In this document: positions 1 through 13,000 of the stretch, piece by piece
Numbering within the stretch: the stretch's first letter is position 1
Layout of the letters: each line of letters begins with the position of its first letter
NCBI GenBank assembly: GCA_025642065.1
Contig: JAODUP010000090.1
Span: 779,215 to 843,214 of the forward strand
DNA: 64,000 nt
Source: Paralvinella palmiformis
Taxonomy: Eukaryota > Annelida > Polychaeta > Terebellida > Alvinellidae
Direction of reading: 5' to 3'
Notes under the pieces: generated by a model
Database searches by the model: none
The model's input: the letters and a program-made list of their open reading frames with translations, nothing else
What the model was told of the DNA's origin: nothing
Translations under genes and position numbers: made by a program

Positions 1-224
1 CCCATTCCAGTGGTTACAAAATTTGCATCTATATACAGTAGTGCATTAAGATTATCTTGTAAAAACATTTACCAATTTCTGTATTATCAGTACTATTTTT
101 AATTAATAATATACCGATACCTCTTTATCATTTTTCATAGCAAATTAAAAATATAACACAACAAAAAAGTTTACTGTACATTTATCAAAATTTCAATTGT
201 TGAAATCAAACTTTTTAAAGTTAT

Positions 225-308
225 GTGGCAAAGACCAAAGGGCAAAAAACCAGGTGAGCAATTAATGAAGGGTGCTAAAGACTGATGGGGCAAAAGACCT
301 GGACCCAT
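225..308 (+). repeat. Dispersed repeat, copy 1 of an inverted pair
   Basis: About 84 bp starting TGGCAAAGACC and ending GACCTGGACCCAT. The same sequence, diverged and in opposite orientation, lies at 1501-1600. Both lie near the third anoctamin exon; class unknown. Confidence 0.6.
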
Positions 309-1036
309 ACACAGTACTCATGTAGTCATAATAGGAAGTACTCAGTACTTTCATCAAAAACAGAATATTGTTTTTAATTTATTTCCGTTTGTTTTCATAG
401 CCATTTTTCTTCCAAAATGAATTTATAATAAACTTAATTGAAATTGGTCAATTAGTTTAAAACAGAATCCCTGCAGGATTAAGCCTAATGCATGAATATT
501 ATACCTTGTATTTGCATTAAAAACCTACTACTGTGATTATGCACATGTTGTGACATAATTATTTTGCAATTTCTGTCTACCTGAATGTGGTTCAACATGG
601 GGTAAGCCATATCTATTAAAGACCATCTTGAATAGACCAATTCATTTAACCCTGGAGCCACCATGCAACTGAATTGCACACTACGGTCTTGGGTTAGAAG
701 TCTAAGAATTACTGTATTGGAGCTAGTTCTCAGTGTGGCTTCTTGTGAAACAACTTTGCATCAGGAATCAATGAAACTAGTCATATTTGAGCACTGATAG
801 AGTTTGGTAGAAACATTGGCTGGTGTGTCAGATTATATACATGTACATATGATTTTGATTGCACAAGCTGACATGCTATTTAGCATCATCTCTTTCAAAT
901 GTACTCGTCCTTGAGTACATTGATAAAATAAGTACTTGTATACATAAAAAATATGTACTTCTACTTGTATTTGAGTACTTTCCCACGTACTTGGACCCAA
1001 CCCTGTTGCATAAAAAGATAATAATAAGATACTAAC

Positions 1037-3339
1037 CAGGAAGCATCTTGATGCAGGTCTGAAAAATTTATCTGGATCATCATGGTTCTCAAAAAGATGA
1101 TGCTTATTCATCTGATAGGCAGCTGATACAAAATCAACTGAAAAAGTTTAATAACAGAAATAAGCAATAATACAATGTCAAGAAGAAAAAAACCAACTAT
1201 AATGGTACAACTATATAAAAAAATAGATCCAATCTTATGTCAGTCTATAAATAACAAGCAAAATTAAGTAGAAAAATGTCACTGAAATAATGGTTATAAT
1301 GATGACAGAGACAATGACAAGTAGTATAACAATAATTGTAAAATATTAGTATTAATAATATTAGCAGTAATACATACATCTCATTCTAATACAAAAATAA
1401 ATAACTAAATAGAGGACTGAATGTGCCGCAACAAATACTTAAATACTGTGAAATAAAACTTGAAACGGCTTAAATGATGATGAGAATGTGGCTTAATTAT
1501 GGGTCCAGGTCTTTTGTCCATCTGGTCTTTTAACCCCTTTGGTCTTTTAACCCCTTCATTAATTGATCACCTGGTCTTATGTCCCTCGGTCTTTGCCACT
1601 TTTGGTTCATAAAATATGATGAAGATAAATAAATAGGTATACGGTTAATTAAAAATAGTAATGATAATACATAAATTGGTAAATGTCTTTTACAAGATAA
1701 TTTTAATGCCATATTTAGATGCAATATAACCAATGTTTCATTGTCCATATATCAATTCTAATTAAGGACACTGGAACTGAGAATCTCCCCTTATGTTATT
1801 ACACTCAGATCTGTTCCCATTCATCTTTCTGGTGAATATAACCCAGCCATTTCAGCAGGGAATAGAGCAGATGACCCCTTACAAAATGTAGGCAGCAGCT
1901 TACCTGTAAAAACACTGCAATGCCATTGTTGGAGGGAAGTATGGATGGGGGGGAGTAGTGAAGGGCTGGTAGTGGGGTAGTGGTAGTCATGTTAACACCA
2001 TAGTGGCCCTTCTTCATTGAAAAGGGGGTTCTCCCCTGAAAAACTTGAGGAAAATGGAGTATTTGGTGTGTTCTAGGCCACTTTTTCGCCAAAACCTAAG
2101 TAGCCAGCCGATTTGCTGCTTATAAAATAGGCAACTAGGGACTGTAAAATAGACTACATGTAGCATCGGATGTCAGCTGCTATTGAAAAGTGTGATAACC
2201 AATGTTTCATTGTACATACATGAATTGTAACTAATTAAGGATGCACTCACTGGAACTGAGAATCTTTCATTATGTCATTAAACTCAGGTCTGTTTCCTTT
2301 CATTTTTCTGATCAAGGGATCATCATAATTGCAATTATTGACAGACAATGAATAAGGCGAACAATTAAAAAAGAAATAATGATTATAGATTTTTTTAAAG
2401 CCACTGATTATAGTTATACTATATACATGTAGATAGATATTTCTTTGTGGTCCTCACATCTGGCTGGCACCAGATCGCTGTCAGATATACCCTAAACGCC
2501 ATTGCGATTTTGTTTGTTTAATTTACACTCACAATCACCTAAGTCTCACTAGTGGGGCAAAGTAACTACGGGATAACAGCCATAAAGGAATAAAGACCAA
2601 AGGGGAAAAAGACGGGAAGGGCTGTTGACCAAATCCCCTTAATTATATACTGGATCTGGTCACAGCAGGAATGTAACATATTAGGCAACATTATTTACCT
2701 CTTTGTCCCTGTCTGTTGGATGATGGGCTTAATACTTTTAAGTGAGCAATGGGGCTGTTCATTAGAATACTGAAATCTTTAACATACAGGTGTGCTGATA
2801 TATCACTACAGAGTTAAATGCAGACCAAAATACATGCACAGCAGATATTTTCTCATGAATTAATAGTAATAGGTACGTATTACATTTCTGAGTCCATGAG
2901 CTATTTAGTTCAAAGCATTTTCAATGATGCCAAATGAAACCCAAGCCTTTTAGTATGATATTGTTATGCATCATCTTGACAGCTGGGGCCATTTCAAAAT
3001 GGGGCCATCCCATTTCACAACTGGTATGATTTTATCACAACTTGTATGATCGCCTGCCCATTTAACAACCATGTGGCAATGAAATGTCATGCTGTTATTT
3101 CAAAATTGTCTGTATTATTGGCTAGTTATCTAGCAAAATGATATGCTGTTGTGAAAATTAATTTATATATAGATATGTGAAGAAATAAATTCAGAAAACA
3201 GTAAATTATTTTAAGTCGTTGAAATGGTCCTCATCCTGTTTTGAAACGGGACGGGCAGTCAATTTTGAACGGGAAGCGGACCAATTCAACAACTTCAAAG
3301 ATACATGGTTTTCAGAAATTATTTATTGGGTTTTTAAGG

Positions 3340-3395
<56 letters not shown>

Positions 3396-5365
3396 TACAA
3401 ACACATGCAAAAATATTAAATTCAAATATATTTCAAAATGATGCACGATCAAATTCATCACAATCTGATCATGCCAATGCTGTGCTGAATTGAGTGGTTG
3501 CAAAACAAGCCACCCATCTCAAAACCACAAGGGTTGTGGTGCAATTACAAAATGGGAAGGTCCCATTTAAAAAAGGGCAGGCTTGCGAAACAGGTTGATA
3601 CAATATCACCATCTGGCAAGTTACAGGCTCTCATTAAAGCAAGACTTATCAGACTAGTTGGGAAATTTGCATCACTGTGGGCTCTTCACAAATCTGTTTA
3701 ATATGGTATGACTAACAAATGACATAAATGAACTTTGTTTATCATCATGGCATGTTACTATAAACCTGTACAGAAACTGACCAGCACTAACAAATACATA
3801 CAAAAATATACGTCCAAAGTTGACGTTAAGTTTTAATGTTTACCTGCTTTGTTGGGTAAGTAATGTAAAAATAAGGCTGTCAACAAAGGTTGTCATACAT
3901 TTGAAGCTGCCATGCTTACTCACGGTGGCTATCTCCTCATGGTGTAATTACACTGATATATGTCAATGAGCTATGTCTTTTACCGGAATATATGACCATT
4001 TCCTGTTTTATTGACCAATGTTTTGAATGTACAAACGAAATCAAGTGAAAATCTCAAATAAATGTTTGAATCCTTATCTCAGAATCTGTTACCATGTCAA
4101 ACAATTGACAATAGCTTTTAGACTCGTGACCATTCCTTAAGATTTAACTAAACTCAGCAGTGAAATATTCTTGGTATAAATGGTATCACAAAATTTAAAA
4201 ACTAACTCTTAAATAATTACTCTGAAAGGTCAAATATAAGCTATTGTATAAACATAATCTTGTGTTCAGATCTATGGATAAAGATATTAATGATCAAAAA
4301 CGGAAAGGGAATGCGTTTTGAATCAGTGTGGTCTGTTGGAGCAGCAACAAGGAAGGCATAATCATCTTCATAAATCAGTTGCTCATAGCATTAAATACTA
4401 AACCCGTAAGCCATTCTTAGATTATATAAAACTATATGCAATTTCAGTATCTAGAACTGTATCCGCCTGCACAGGTAACCGCCTGTGAAAGGTAACTAAA
4501 AGGAGGCAAAACTTAGTGACCGATGTATCTTTAAACTACACTGATTCATTTGTTTAGTTTTAACTCGCTATTAAAAGAGAGTAAGATCATCATTATTTAT
4601 ATAACTACAACAGTTATAAGATGGTGTAATCGTGATATCAGTAAGAAATATTTAGCAGGAAAGACTTCACATTGAAAACTACATTTTACCTTCATCATCT
4701 GTAACAAGATGCCTTTCTTTGAATTCATGCCAGCATACACAGCTGTTTGGTTCATCTGGATAGATTTCACACTGAAACAAACACAACAATAATAACAATG
4801 TATACTGAAAAAAGTGCCCTCATTCTTGCTAATATATTACCGTGAAATAATCAATTATACTGACAGATCCCAAAAAAGAAAGCAAATATTTTCTTACCCC
4901 TTTCAGAGGCAGTTCTAACTTAATCTTCTCAGCCTGTTCACAGAGTCGATAAAATGGAACATGTAGCTGCATGAATACATTATTTCCAATCACATCCTCC
5001 TTCACTTCAATGCCATCATATTCTAATGCCTTCAGAAAGTTTGCCCGAAATTCCAGGTTCCTCCTCATTTTTCTTCGTTCCCTCTCCCCACCAACTTCAT
5101 CTTCAGACTTGTTTTCATATACAATAACATAATCTATACGCTTCTGAGATTCAGCTGGGAGATGTGCACAGGCATCAGTCCTTAAATTAGAAGGTTTGGG
5201 TGGCAGTCCACTTGTTGGTAGGAGATTTCGTGAAATCCTCCTTCCAACCTTTTTCTTTGGCATTTTTTTGCTTCTTTTGTTGTCATATCCAGGAGGAAGT
5301 CTGTTTTGCAAGACTGGAGACTGTTCGTTTCTCCCTCTAGCACCACCATCATCAAAACCATTCAT
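1037..5365 (-). CDS. Anoctamin (TMEM16) family protein, N-terminal part; gene continues beyond the left edge
   Basis: Three exons were assembled on the minus strand: 5365-4898 (156 codons), 4771-4690 and 1137-1037, with GT/AG junctions and matching phases (0, then 1). The product begins MNGFDDGG; after a basic, disordered stretch of about 75 residues comes the anoctamin dimerisation domain (about residues 77-217), with RIDYVIVYE, a charged GERERRKMRR run, the LEFRANFLKALEYDGIEVKED block, the VPFYRLCEQAEKIK block, and finally PDKFFRPASR, matching the (D)TFF..A.R region that precedes the first membrane helix. The family comprises calcium-activated chloride channels and phospholipid scramblases. 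The transmembrane part is outside the window, so channel or scramblase cannot be decided, nor which paralogue this is. The second exon is Cys-rich (residues 157-183). The start is the first Met of the open frame; an upstream 5' exon cannot be excluded. Confidence 0.82.
1501..1600 (-). repeat. Dispersed repeat, copy 2 of an inverted pair
   Basis: Reverse-complement relative of 225-308. It shares the ATTAATGAAGGG core and the GACCTGGACCC end and has an additional internal GGTTAAAAGACC duplication. Confidence 0.6.
1729..1831. repeat. Direct repeat, left copy (intronic)
   Basis: About 100 bp beginning ACCAATGTTTCATTGT and ending near TTCATCTTTCTG; a diverged direct copy is at 2198-2310. Lies in the second anoctamin intron. 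Confidence 0.6.
2198..2310. repeat. Direct repeat, right copy (intronic)
   Basis: Copy of 1729-1831 with short insertions; shares ACTGGAACTGAGAATCT and the flanking blocks. Confidence 0.6.
3344..3392. repeat. (AT)n microsatellite in an anoctamin intron
   Basis: Uninterrupted AT dinucleotides over about 48 bp. The short Tyr-Ile-rich frames that overlap it are translation of the repeat, not genes. Confidence 0.95.
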
Positions 5366-5369
5366 GACT

Positions 5370-6190
5370 TGATTAACCTTCTGCCATTAATCCACTTAAT
5401 TGCCATTAGACACCTGAACAATTTTGATGAAAAGGCTGTAAACAAAAGAAACATACTTTGAACTCACCCCGTGATCAAAATCTATTTTACTGATAAATAC
5501 AGAGAATGTAACACAACTGGATTTCATTCTGATATGCACATTTGCCAACAGAAGATGACTAATATAAAAAAGTGATAATACTGGGTTTGCACTTGAATGA
5601 TTACTTTAGGCATGTTATTCATCCATAGACATTATAGCTTATAAGTCATTGTATTCTTTAGCAGCTTGGATATGTTGTCAAATGATAACATCCCAGGGAA
5701 TCATCTACAGACAAGACCAAATCAGTTTAGTTCAGACACATGCACTTAGAAAGGGACAGATCTAATCCACATTATGATAATCCAATATCCAGTCTAGTTG
5801 ACCCCTTCACTATCTACTTAACTATATCTGACATGTGGGTAATTACTTCTTTCAGAATAACCCTCTATCAAATGTTGACATGTACATGTTTTGTAATGTT
5901 TAAAAGATGTGACTTCATTACCCAGGTGACATATCATAAAGTGTTAAAATGTGACTTCACTTTGTCTGAATTTAATTTGAAGCAATGTTACATTTTCTCG
6001 TGATCATAGTGTTATATCACATTGATATAAACCTGCCTGTTGGCTTAAATTATAGAAAAGATTGAACTCATACTGTGATTATTATTTGATATCCATGCAG
6101 CCAATTATAGTATTTGGGGTATTATTATATTACATATTATTTGTACAGCACCTTTAAAAGGGTGCTTTATTAAATGTATATTATTATTAT
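5370..6190. other. Intergenic, upstream of the anoctamin exon
   Basis: No coding exon or known element recognised. A 6120-6190 stretch with GTACAGCACCTTTAAAAGG and ATT-rich flanks resembles the 3' tails of LINE or SINE copies. Confidence 0.4.
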
Positions 6191-6194
6191 ATGC

Positions 6195-6285
6195 CCGTGC
6201 TGAGATTCAAACTCAAGCGGTAGTGAATGTGGTCCAATATGCTACCACATAAACCACTAAGCCACATAGACACCATTTCAATGGC
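6195..6285 (-). mobile_element. tRNA-derived SINE head (family B)
   Basis: Read on the minus strand it has an A-box-like GTGGCTTAGTGG, then a TTGGACCACATTCACTACC segment and a B-box-like GAGTTTGAATCTC. The same head occurs at 14820-14988, 26155-26212, 44870-44960 and 58440-58555. A family B body segment lies next to it in the opposite orientation (6336-6400). Confidence 0.65.
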
Positions 6286-6335
6286 CTTAGTTCAGTTAGC
6301 TGTAGCCCTCTAGCAACTCCATTCAAATTCCAGGA

Positions 6336-6400
6336 TATTTCTGGAGGATGTTCCGAGGCCCATTTGGCCTACCATGTGAACAAAAGTGGCTGTAAAACAT
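6336..6400 (+). mobile_element. SINE family B body fragment
   Basis: GGCCCATTTGGCCTACC followed by ACAAAAGTGGCTGTAAAAC and CATCAATCA matches, in reverse, the body of the copy at 14820-14988. Confidence 0.6.
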
Positions 6401-6540
6401 CAATCATCATCTGGAGGATGTTCCATCTTTCAGTTAGAATCAACATAATTTCACCAAATGATGCCATTCCTGTTCTAACAACTGAGTGAATGGGAAATAT
6501 TAATGAATCTAGGACAATTTGGCCAACTGAGATTTTGGCC

Positions 6541-7080
6541 TAGGACGTTTTGGCAAGCTAGTATTTGAAGATAGGACGTTTTGGACAAATTTTGTTATTT
6601 GTTATTTTATCAGTAAAACTTCCAGTTATGAGATGAATACAGTAACCTGCACAATAGTATTGAAGAGACATACAGGAAAATACACAATCATGATCCCAAA
6701 TCATATACAATTTAAACAATTAACAAGGACATAAAAGTAAGTTAATACATGCCACTATATATAATATATGTAACTGTGAGAAGCCATGCAGAATTAAACT
6801 TCAGTTAAATACAGAACCCACATCAAAGCATTAGCATTTGATCATTTTGTTAATCATTTGTAGTTCACACATGCCTATGTATAAAACATGAAATGGTTTT
6901 ACTTTTTATGTCATAAATGTATATTTTGAGATAATAAACACAAGATATTATATTTGATGGCTTTTTGTGTCATAAATGTACATTTTTAGATAAAAAAACA
7001 CAAGATATTGTTTGCTTTTTATACTTTTTCTATTTGGCCAAAACCTCCTATCTTCAAAAGCTAGCTTGCCAAAACGTCTG
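6541..7080. mobile_element. Foldback/MITE-like element with about 48-bp terminal inverted repeats
   Basis: Left arm 6541-6590 and right arm 7032-7080 are inverted copies with about four mismatches; both contain GACGTTTTGGCAAGCTAG and TTTGAAGATAGGA. The roughly 440 bp between them are AT-rich and non-coding and include a tandem duplication of about 60 bp (6896-7015, core GTCATAAATGTA). No transposase is seen, so this is a non-autonomous element. The true ends may extend a few tens of bases outwards. Confidence 0.75.
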
Positions 7081-7446
7081 CCTACCAATATTAACTAATG
7101 ATATGTATCTGTGTCTGAAAGCAGACAGTGGTTGCTTCATGATAAGGTGTTCATTAATATTTGTTGTGCTACAGCGATCATACATTCATGTTATATTTTG
7201 AACTTTTACATTGATTATTTATCTGCAAAAACACATTAGCAGGATTAGGCAATTAATACAAACAAGCATGGACAAGCACACAACCCCCCCATACACACAC
7301 ACACAGTGATACTCGTAATATTACTAATATCATAAAATAATATTCAAACTTTCTAAATCAAACTCAATATTTCATATCTGATATCATACTTCTATGAATG
7401 ATTCGTAATCATAATTATCATTATGACTATATACTAGTCTAATACT

Positions 7447-7484
7447 ATAGTATAGACTATAGTAATAATAGTATAGACTATAGT
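7447..7484. repeat. 17-bp direct repeat in a palindromic AT-rich cluster
   Basis: ATAGTATAGACTATAGT occurs at 7447-7463 and again at 7468-7484, and the cluster is largely self-complementary. Confidence 0.7.
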
Positions 7485-8079
7485 CTATATTTAATATTAG
7501 TCATAATCTGATAGATCTAATCATCATGGTGTGTTGCCCAATTTGAACTCTCGAGACTGTTCTAAAATTACACAGATAATACATTCAGTGTAACACTGAT
7601 CCCCATTTGCAGGCACATACTAGTGACCCAAATAATGCAAGTCAAATGAAATGGTAAATCACTCACGAGTCATTCGTCGATCAAACTCTGTTCGTCAGTT
7701 CACTGCGATTGCTTGTTGTTACATGCAAGGCCATGCTACTACTAGTCTTAGTACAACAAAATACCAACATCTGGTTGATTCTAACCAGATGTATTGCCAT
7801 AAACGTATTAATAAAATAATATCGATATACTTACAGTGGTTTTCATGAGGCCATTTTCCGAAGCGGCTTTCCTACAGGAATCTGTATATCCTATTAATGG
7901 TTGCTATTTTGGTCACGTGACGAAAACAAAAACTACCCACGATACTTTATCAAGTTTATGGCGATTCCTGACGCGTTATGATTATTATGTTCAATGATCG
8001 GAATTAGCCCTTTTTTAGTTAAATTTTTTTGCAACTTATATAGATTAAGGACGCAACAAAGCCAGAATAGGTGTAAATG

Positions 8080-8405
8080 CTACTCGCTAAAGGATGGATT
8101 TTCCCTAACCGCCATGCACTGCAAGGATAACAAATTCGAACCCATCAATTTGACAAAAGGTCGAAACTTTTTCAGCGATTAATTTTTCGGCTCACAATAT
8201 GATCGTGGATGACTAACCACGTTAAATAGCGCTGTGTCTCCACTGAATTAATTTTTAAAATGGGGACAGAGAAGTTATACGCTCTGGCAGTGAGCACCAT
8301 CGGGGCATTTCGGCTCTATCTTTCCACATTGCTCCCCTATGAGGCTATGTCTATGAATGAGTTGAAGCTATTAATTAACAGCCACTCAACAAAAGGGACC
8401 ACATT
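8080..8405 (+). mobile_element. Old, degenerate SINE family A copy
   Basis: Matches in order the family A body defined by the copies at 33-34, 49 and 52 kb: a CAAATTCGAACCC B-box remnant, AGGTCGAAACTTTTTCAGCG, CGGCTCAC, CCACGTTAAATAGCGCTG, CATTTCGGCTC and TTGCTCCCCTATGAG. Diverged throughout, so an old insertion. Confidence 0.7.
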
Positions 8406-9925
8406 GTAAATAAATGCTCCACTTTCGTATGTTATTCATGTTTCATGATCATAGATAAATTATATGAAACAAAAGATACTAATTGGCAATAAATAAAAAA
8501 TACAGTATTCATGCCATTATAGACTATATAGCGTTTTTACGTCTCTATCTTTGATGTTTGCAACAAACAGTGTTACACAAAATTGGCCTTTAATTGTCTA
8601 TAATTATCATTCAAATTTATACGTACCTCAAAATTGCCAGATCGTTTTGACCCTGTTTTATCGGATGTATTCTAAAGTGCACGACTTGTACGATTTAAGT
8701 CCAATATGGCTCAATGACTATGTGTAATAGAATGTTGTCGTTAATAGATTTAGTCACAATGATATTACCTTTCTAAATAACAAACATAATTTGGCAGCTA
8801 TCATAAAAATTACTGGAATTTACTTGCATGTGATATATCCATTAATCTGCACAACTTTAACCGAAATCAGTAATCGACAGCAATTATACTATCTTAGCAA
8901 GAAAAGAATTGTGATAATAAATGAAAACTAACTGCAAATTAAGAACACAAGTATATAGGGCCTACACATGAATTGCAGTTAATAGGGGGGAAATTAAAAA
9001 TGTCAGCAATTTATGAAAGCCAACTATTCCTGAAGATAAAAAATTATGAACATAATTTGTTCATTCACCTGGAACATTTTACTCGTTTTTGTTTATCCTC
9101 TGTGGAAATGTCTAAAAACCACCCTATTTACTTATTCCTGCATATCCCCAAGATTCCTTCATTTGGCTCGGATATATTTCTGATTCTATCATGGCCGGAT
9201 TTTTATTTTCCTGAATATTCTTTGTGTAAAACTGGTGTATGCTAGATTCACAAAGGGTGAATTTACACATCTACACACAACCTGGTGTCTAGGCTATAAT
9301 TAAGGGGCCACTGAAACTCTTGCTATCACCCACTGAAGTGCCCTTGTAATGTAACTTAGCTAATGTTTTTCTTATTCAAAAGATGATACTAAACAACTCA
9401 ATCTTTTATTAGCACTATATGTTTATGTTTTACACACCCATGCCTTTATTTACGTATGCATAATAAAATATCACAGGCGTAAACAAATTAAGCATTTCAA
9501 TTTATTATCACAGATAATTAAATCATCGACATATTGCCCAAAATATTACTGATATGTAAATTCGCCAATACAAAAACAATGCCTTATAACAGTGCACATA
9601 ACACAAACAACTATATTTGGCAGCTAAATATAGCTTATGTCGAATGTATTATATTAATAACACATAAACAATTCAAACATCAGTGCGCATGAAATAGATC
9701 ATTACCTGAACAAAACTAGATAGAAGCTATTTTGATTATCGATATTACAGTTGTTGCGTTAGTATTAAAATGGTTGTATTAAAATTTGCAAAAAAAAGAA
9801 TATCTAGTAGCATTACTTCCAAAAGCTTTGGCCTACTTGGCAAGACTAAAAACGTGCCATTAACGCCCTCAAAACAAATTGGTTAATAAAATATTAGACC
9901 TGATACTAGACTGAAGAATACACTC
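8406..9925. other. Intergenic
   Basis: AT-rich sequence without a recognisable gene. The 90-codon frame at 8973-9245 has no family resemblance and is probably chance. Confidence 0.4.
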
Positions 9926-9929
9926 CGTA

Positions 9930-9935
9930 TTTATT
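9930..9935 (-). promoter_or_regulatory. Candidate polyadenylation signal for the ankyrin/Mab-21 gene
   Basis: AATAAA on the minus strand, about 150 nt after the TAA stop at 10085-10087. Confidence 0.45.
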
Positions 9936-10084
9936 GTCTTGTCAGTAACGAAATAAAAACATGAAATAGTATTCCTTGTACAGAATATCCGATAAAGGGA
10001 ACTATACTTTAAGATAATGTCGTTAAACGTGATTCCGGTGACAGGCCCCTTTGGTTCGTTGGCAGTTCAATGTCTGGCAGTGAT

Positions 10085-13000
10085 TTAATCAGGATCACTC
10101 AGCACCGCTTTAGCGGCCATACACATATCAATCATTTGGTCTAAACTGTTACTTGTGAAAGACAACACGTTCTCGGCCGGTACGAAGAATGAGGCCAAGT
10201 ATTCCGTGAAGAGGTGACTTTCCAACCTATCGAAGAGGTGATAGGCCACCCATCGGACTTCCGTCCACTTCTGGGAGGACACTGAAATTGGCAGTTTGTC
10301 GCCAACTGGACAGATCCAGCTAAGATCAATCTCTTCGCTTATTTCGCCTTGGGGATAAAGCAGCCAAAATAGTACCGTCTTCAGAAGGAAGGCATTGACG
10401 CCGGATCCTTCTTGTTGACAAAGGCCTGTCGTGGACACGATCTTGGCCAGACGGTAGCCATCTTTGATGATGCTAGGAATGTTGTGAAAGACTTGACCTT
10501 CGGCGTCGAAAAACGACAGCTGTAGGTTGCAGTCGTTAACCAAGTCGCCTTGCCACTTTATTAGGACAGTGCTGCTGCAAGGAGAAAGCACGTTCGTATG
10601 TTTCATTCTCATCGAACTTCCAACCTCCTTCTTTGTCATTTCGATCCCGGCTACACAAATAGCTGGTACTATATCAATATTAATGAGGATATCTCTGTAT
10701 TTTGGTCCCATCCATCGGAGTTGCAGTACGCAAGGAAACGTGACGAAATTCGATCCTAGCTCCATGTCGTCTTCCCAAATGAATTCCAGATCGGTCCAAA
10801 TGCTAGATTTGGAGAGAACTCGCAATACGGACGAGCCAAACAATGAAGCCAACATAGATCCACGAAGAATGCCCTGACTATCACACAGAGCTATGATGGT
10901 GGCATCATGATCAATGCTGTTTCTGAGTTTCAGTGAAACGAAATTTGAATGACGCATTGTTTCAAGAGATGTCTCGGCAGAGTTGTTAATATCAAACAGA
11001 CCTTTCAAATTTATCAATTCAAATATGTAATCGAAACCGTTTGCTTGTCCAACTTTGGTGTCTTCGCGTACACTGCCTGCAATGTGCACAGACGAGGCAA
11101 GACGATTGTCGATGGCACCCAATTCCGAGGACAGCCGCTGCATGAGAAGGAATATTTCAGCGCGTATGTTTGCATTTTCTCCCTCAAAAACAACATGACC
11201 AATGCCTACAGTTGTGAGTAGTTTCTTTGTAAATTTATCAATATTTCCCCTCATGCGTCGAATGTGCTCCAACGAATCAAATTCAGAGTTCTCTGGCTGC
11301 TCTTCAATGGCTGGTATTATTGGCCTTCGAAAAGGTGGGAGATCCTTGCACTTCTCATAGGCTGGCTTGGCAGTCTTACCCGCAGAAAATATCAGATGAA
11401 ATAATTCGTTTCTGTGAAGCTTTACAATGTACACAGATGGAGAGAGACCATTCGCATCTTCCACATTCTGATCAGCACCTCGTGACACGAGGTAGGCAAC
11501 CACCGCCTTATCGGCATCTGTTGTCGCCCTGTGGAGGGCGGTTCTTCCGTGGCAGTCCGCCTGACGAAGATCGGCTTCGTGTGCCAAAAGCAGCTCCAAA
11601 ATGTCTAACTGATATTCTATTATCTTCTGCGGATAGGAAGGATCAGCTAGGCAGGAAAAAGCTGCCTGGAAGGCTGAGAAACTGGACCAGTTCGGCAAAG
11701 TCTGCGACATCTCCATGACGGCGTAATGAAGAGAGCTTTGGCCGAACTTATCGCAGAGTTGGCTTTCTGCTCCATAAGTGAGCAGTATTTTAATGATTGT
11801 TTTGTTCCTCTGCCAGCATGCTAGATGTAAAGCCGTCCGTCCATTTATATCCTTCTCATCCACCTTCACGCCATTATCAACAAGAAATCCTATTATTAGC
11901 GAAATAAGTCCAATCTGGTCGTCATCGTATTTACGAAAACTCGCTATATGAATTAAGGTCTGTCGCTGAAAATTTCTCACATTGAAATTTAATAGATTTG
12001 GCTTCTTTCTGATTAGTTCTTCCAGCTTATCGAAGGGCATGTTGACAAGTAGGTGGTCTAGAGTGGCTATGTTGGATACGATACAGTTGTGCTCACTGAA
12101 CAGCTGCAACATCTCCAAGTATACGTCCATGCTGTATTTCGACTGAATCTCCTTGCTTCTTAGCCATGGCGTAATCATATGATCTCTTTTTCTAATGTTT
12201 TCCGTTATGAACATATCAACGGCGGAATTCCTGTAGTGGTCAAGTACGTTCAAAGCTACACCTCTCTCTAGAAGGAGCTTTATAGTATCGGGATATCCCG
12301 ATAAAGCAGCCATGTGCAAGACTGTTTGGCCTTCATAATTTGTCACTTTGTTGAAATCCACATCCGTTCCGTAGTCTAACAAGTACTTAAAAATATCCAT
12401 ATTGTCAATCCAGGCAACGTAATGTAATGCACTGTCGCCTTTGTTGTCTTTGTCGTTCCGGTCAAGGCCGTAGGCCAACAGCAATCGAATCTTTTCATAG
12501 ATGATAAGGAGTTGTGACTGATCGGCTTGCTGTCTGGTAACTGCTCTCTCATCATCTGAACTAAGATCAAACGTTTCCAGCACTGCAACGCATTCCTCTA
12601 TACTGGAATCATCACTCTGATAGTTAAAATATTCCCTGTTAAATTCGGTGTAGTCTATGTCCTTGCTCTGCTGAAACGTCATTGTTGTGGTCACGTATCT
12701 GGCCGTCATATCGACGGATTTTTCTTCCGGTATAGTACACAGCGGTAATGATATCTGACTAGGTGGGTCTTCTGTTGAATCGCCATCATCCAAAAGCTCA
12801 AAGGGTAAACTTTGTGACCCCGATTGTTTCTTATCATCGGAATCCTGAGCTTCCGAAGACTGATCCGGATCATAGTTAAGTCCCCTATTACTTACAGCAC
12901 TGTCTGAAGTATCTGTACTCGTATTGTTTACTACAGGTATGACTGATGACATACAAACATCGACCTCATGTTGATCATAAGGATCATCATCCTTCAGATC

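Noticed and set aside
1805..2092. 95-codon minus-strand frame with a GTAAG after a CAG
   Set aside because: Considered as an extra anoctamin exon, but the flanking exons 4690-4771 and 1037-1137 already join in phase and this frame does not resemble the family.
3219..3503. Overlapping Tyr-Ile-rich open frames on both strands
   Set aside because: They are translations of the (AT)n tract with no codon bias, splice context or family resemblance.
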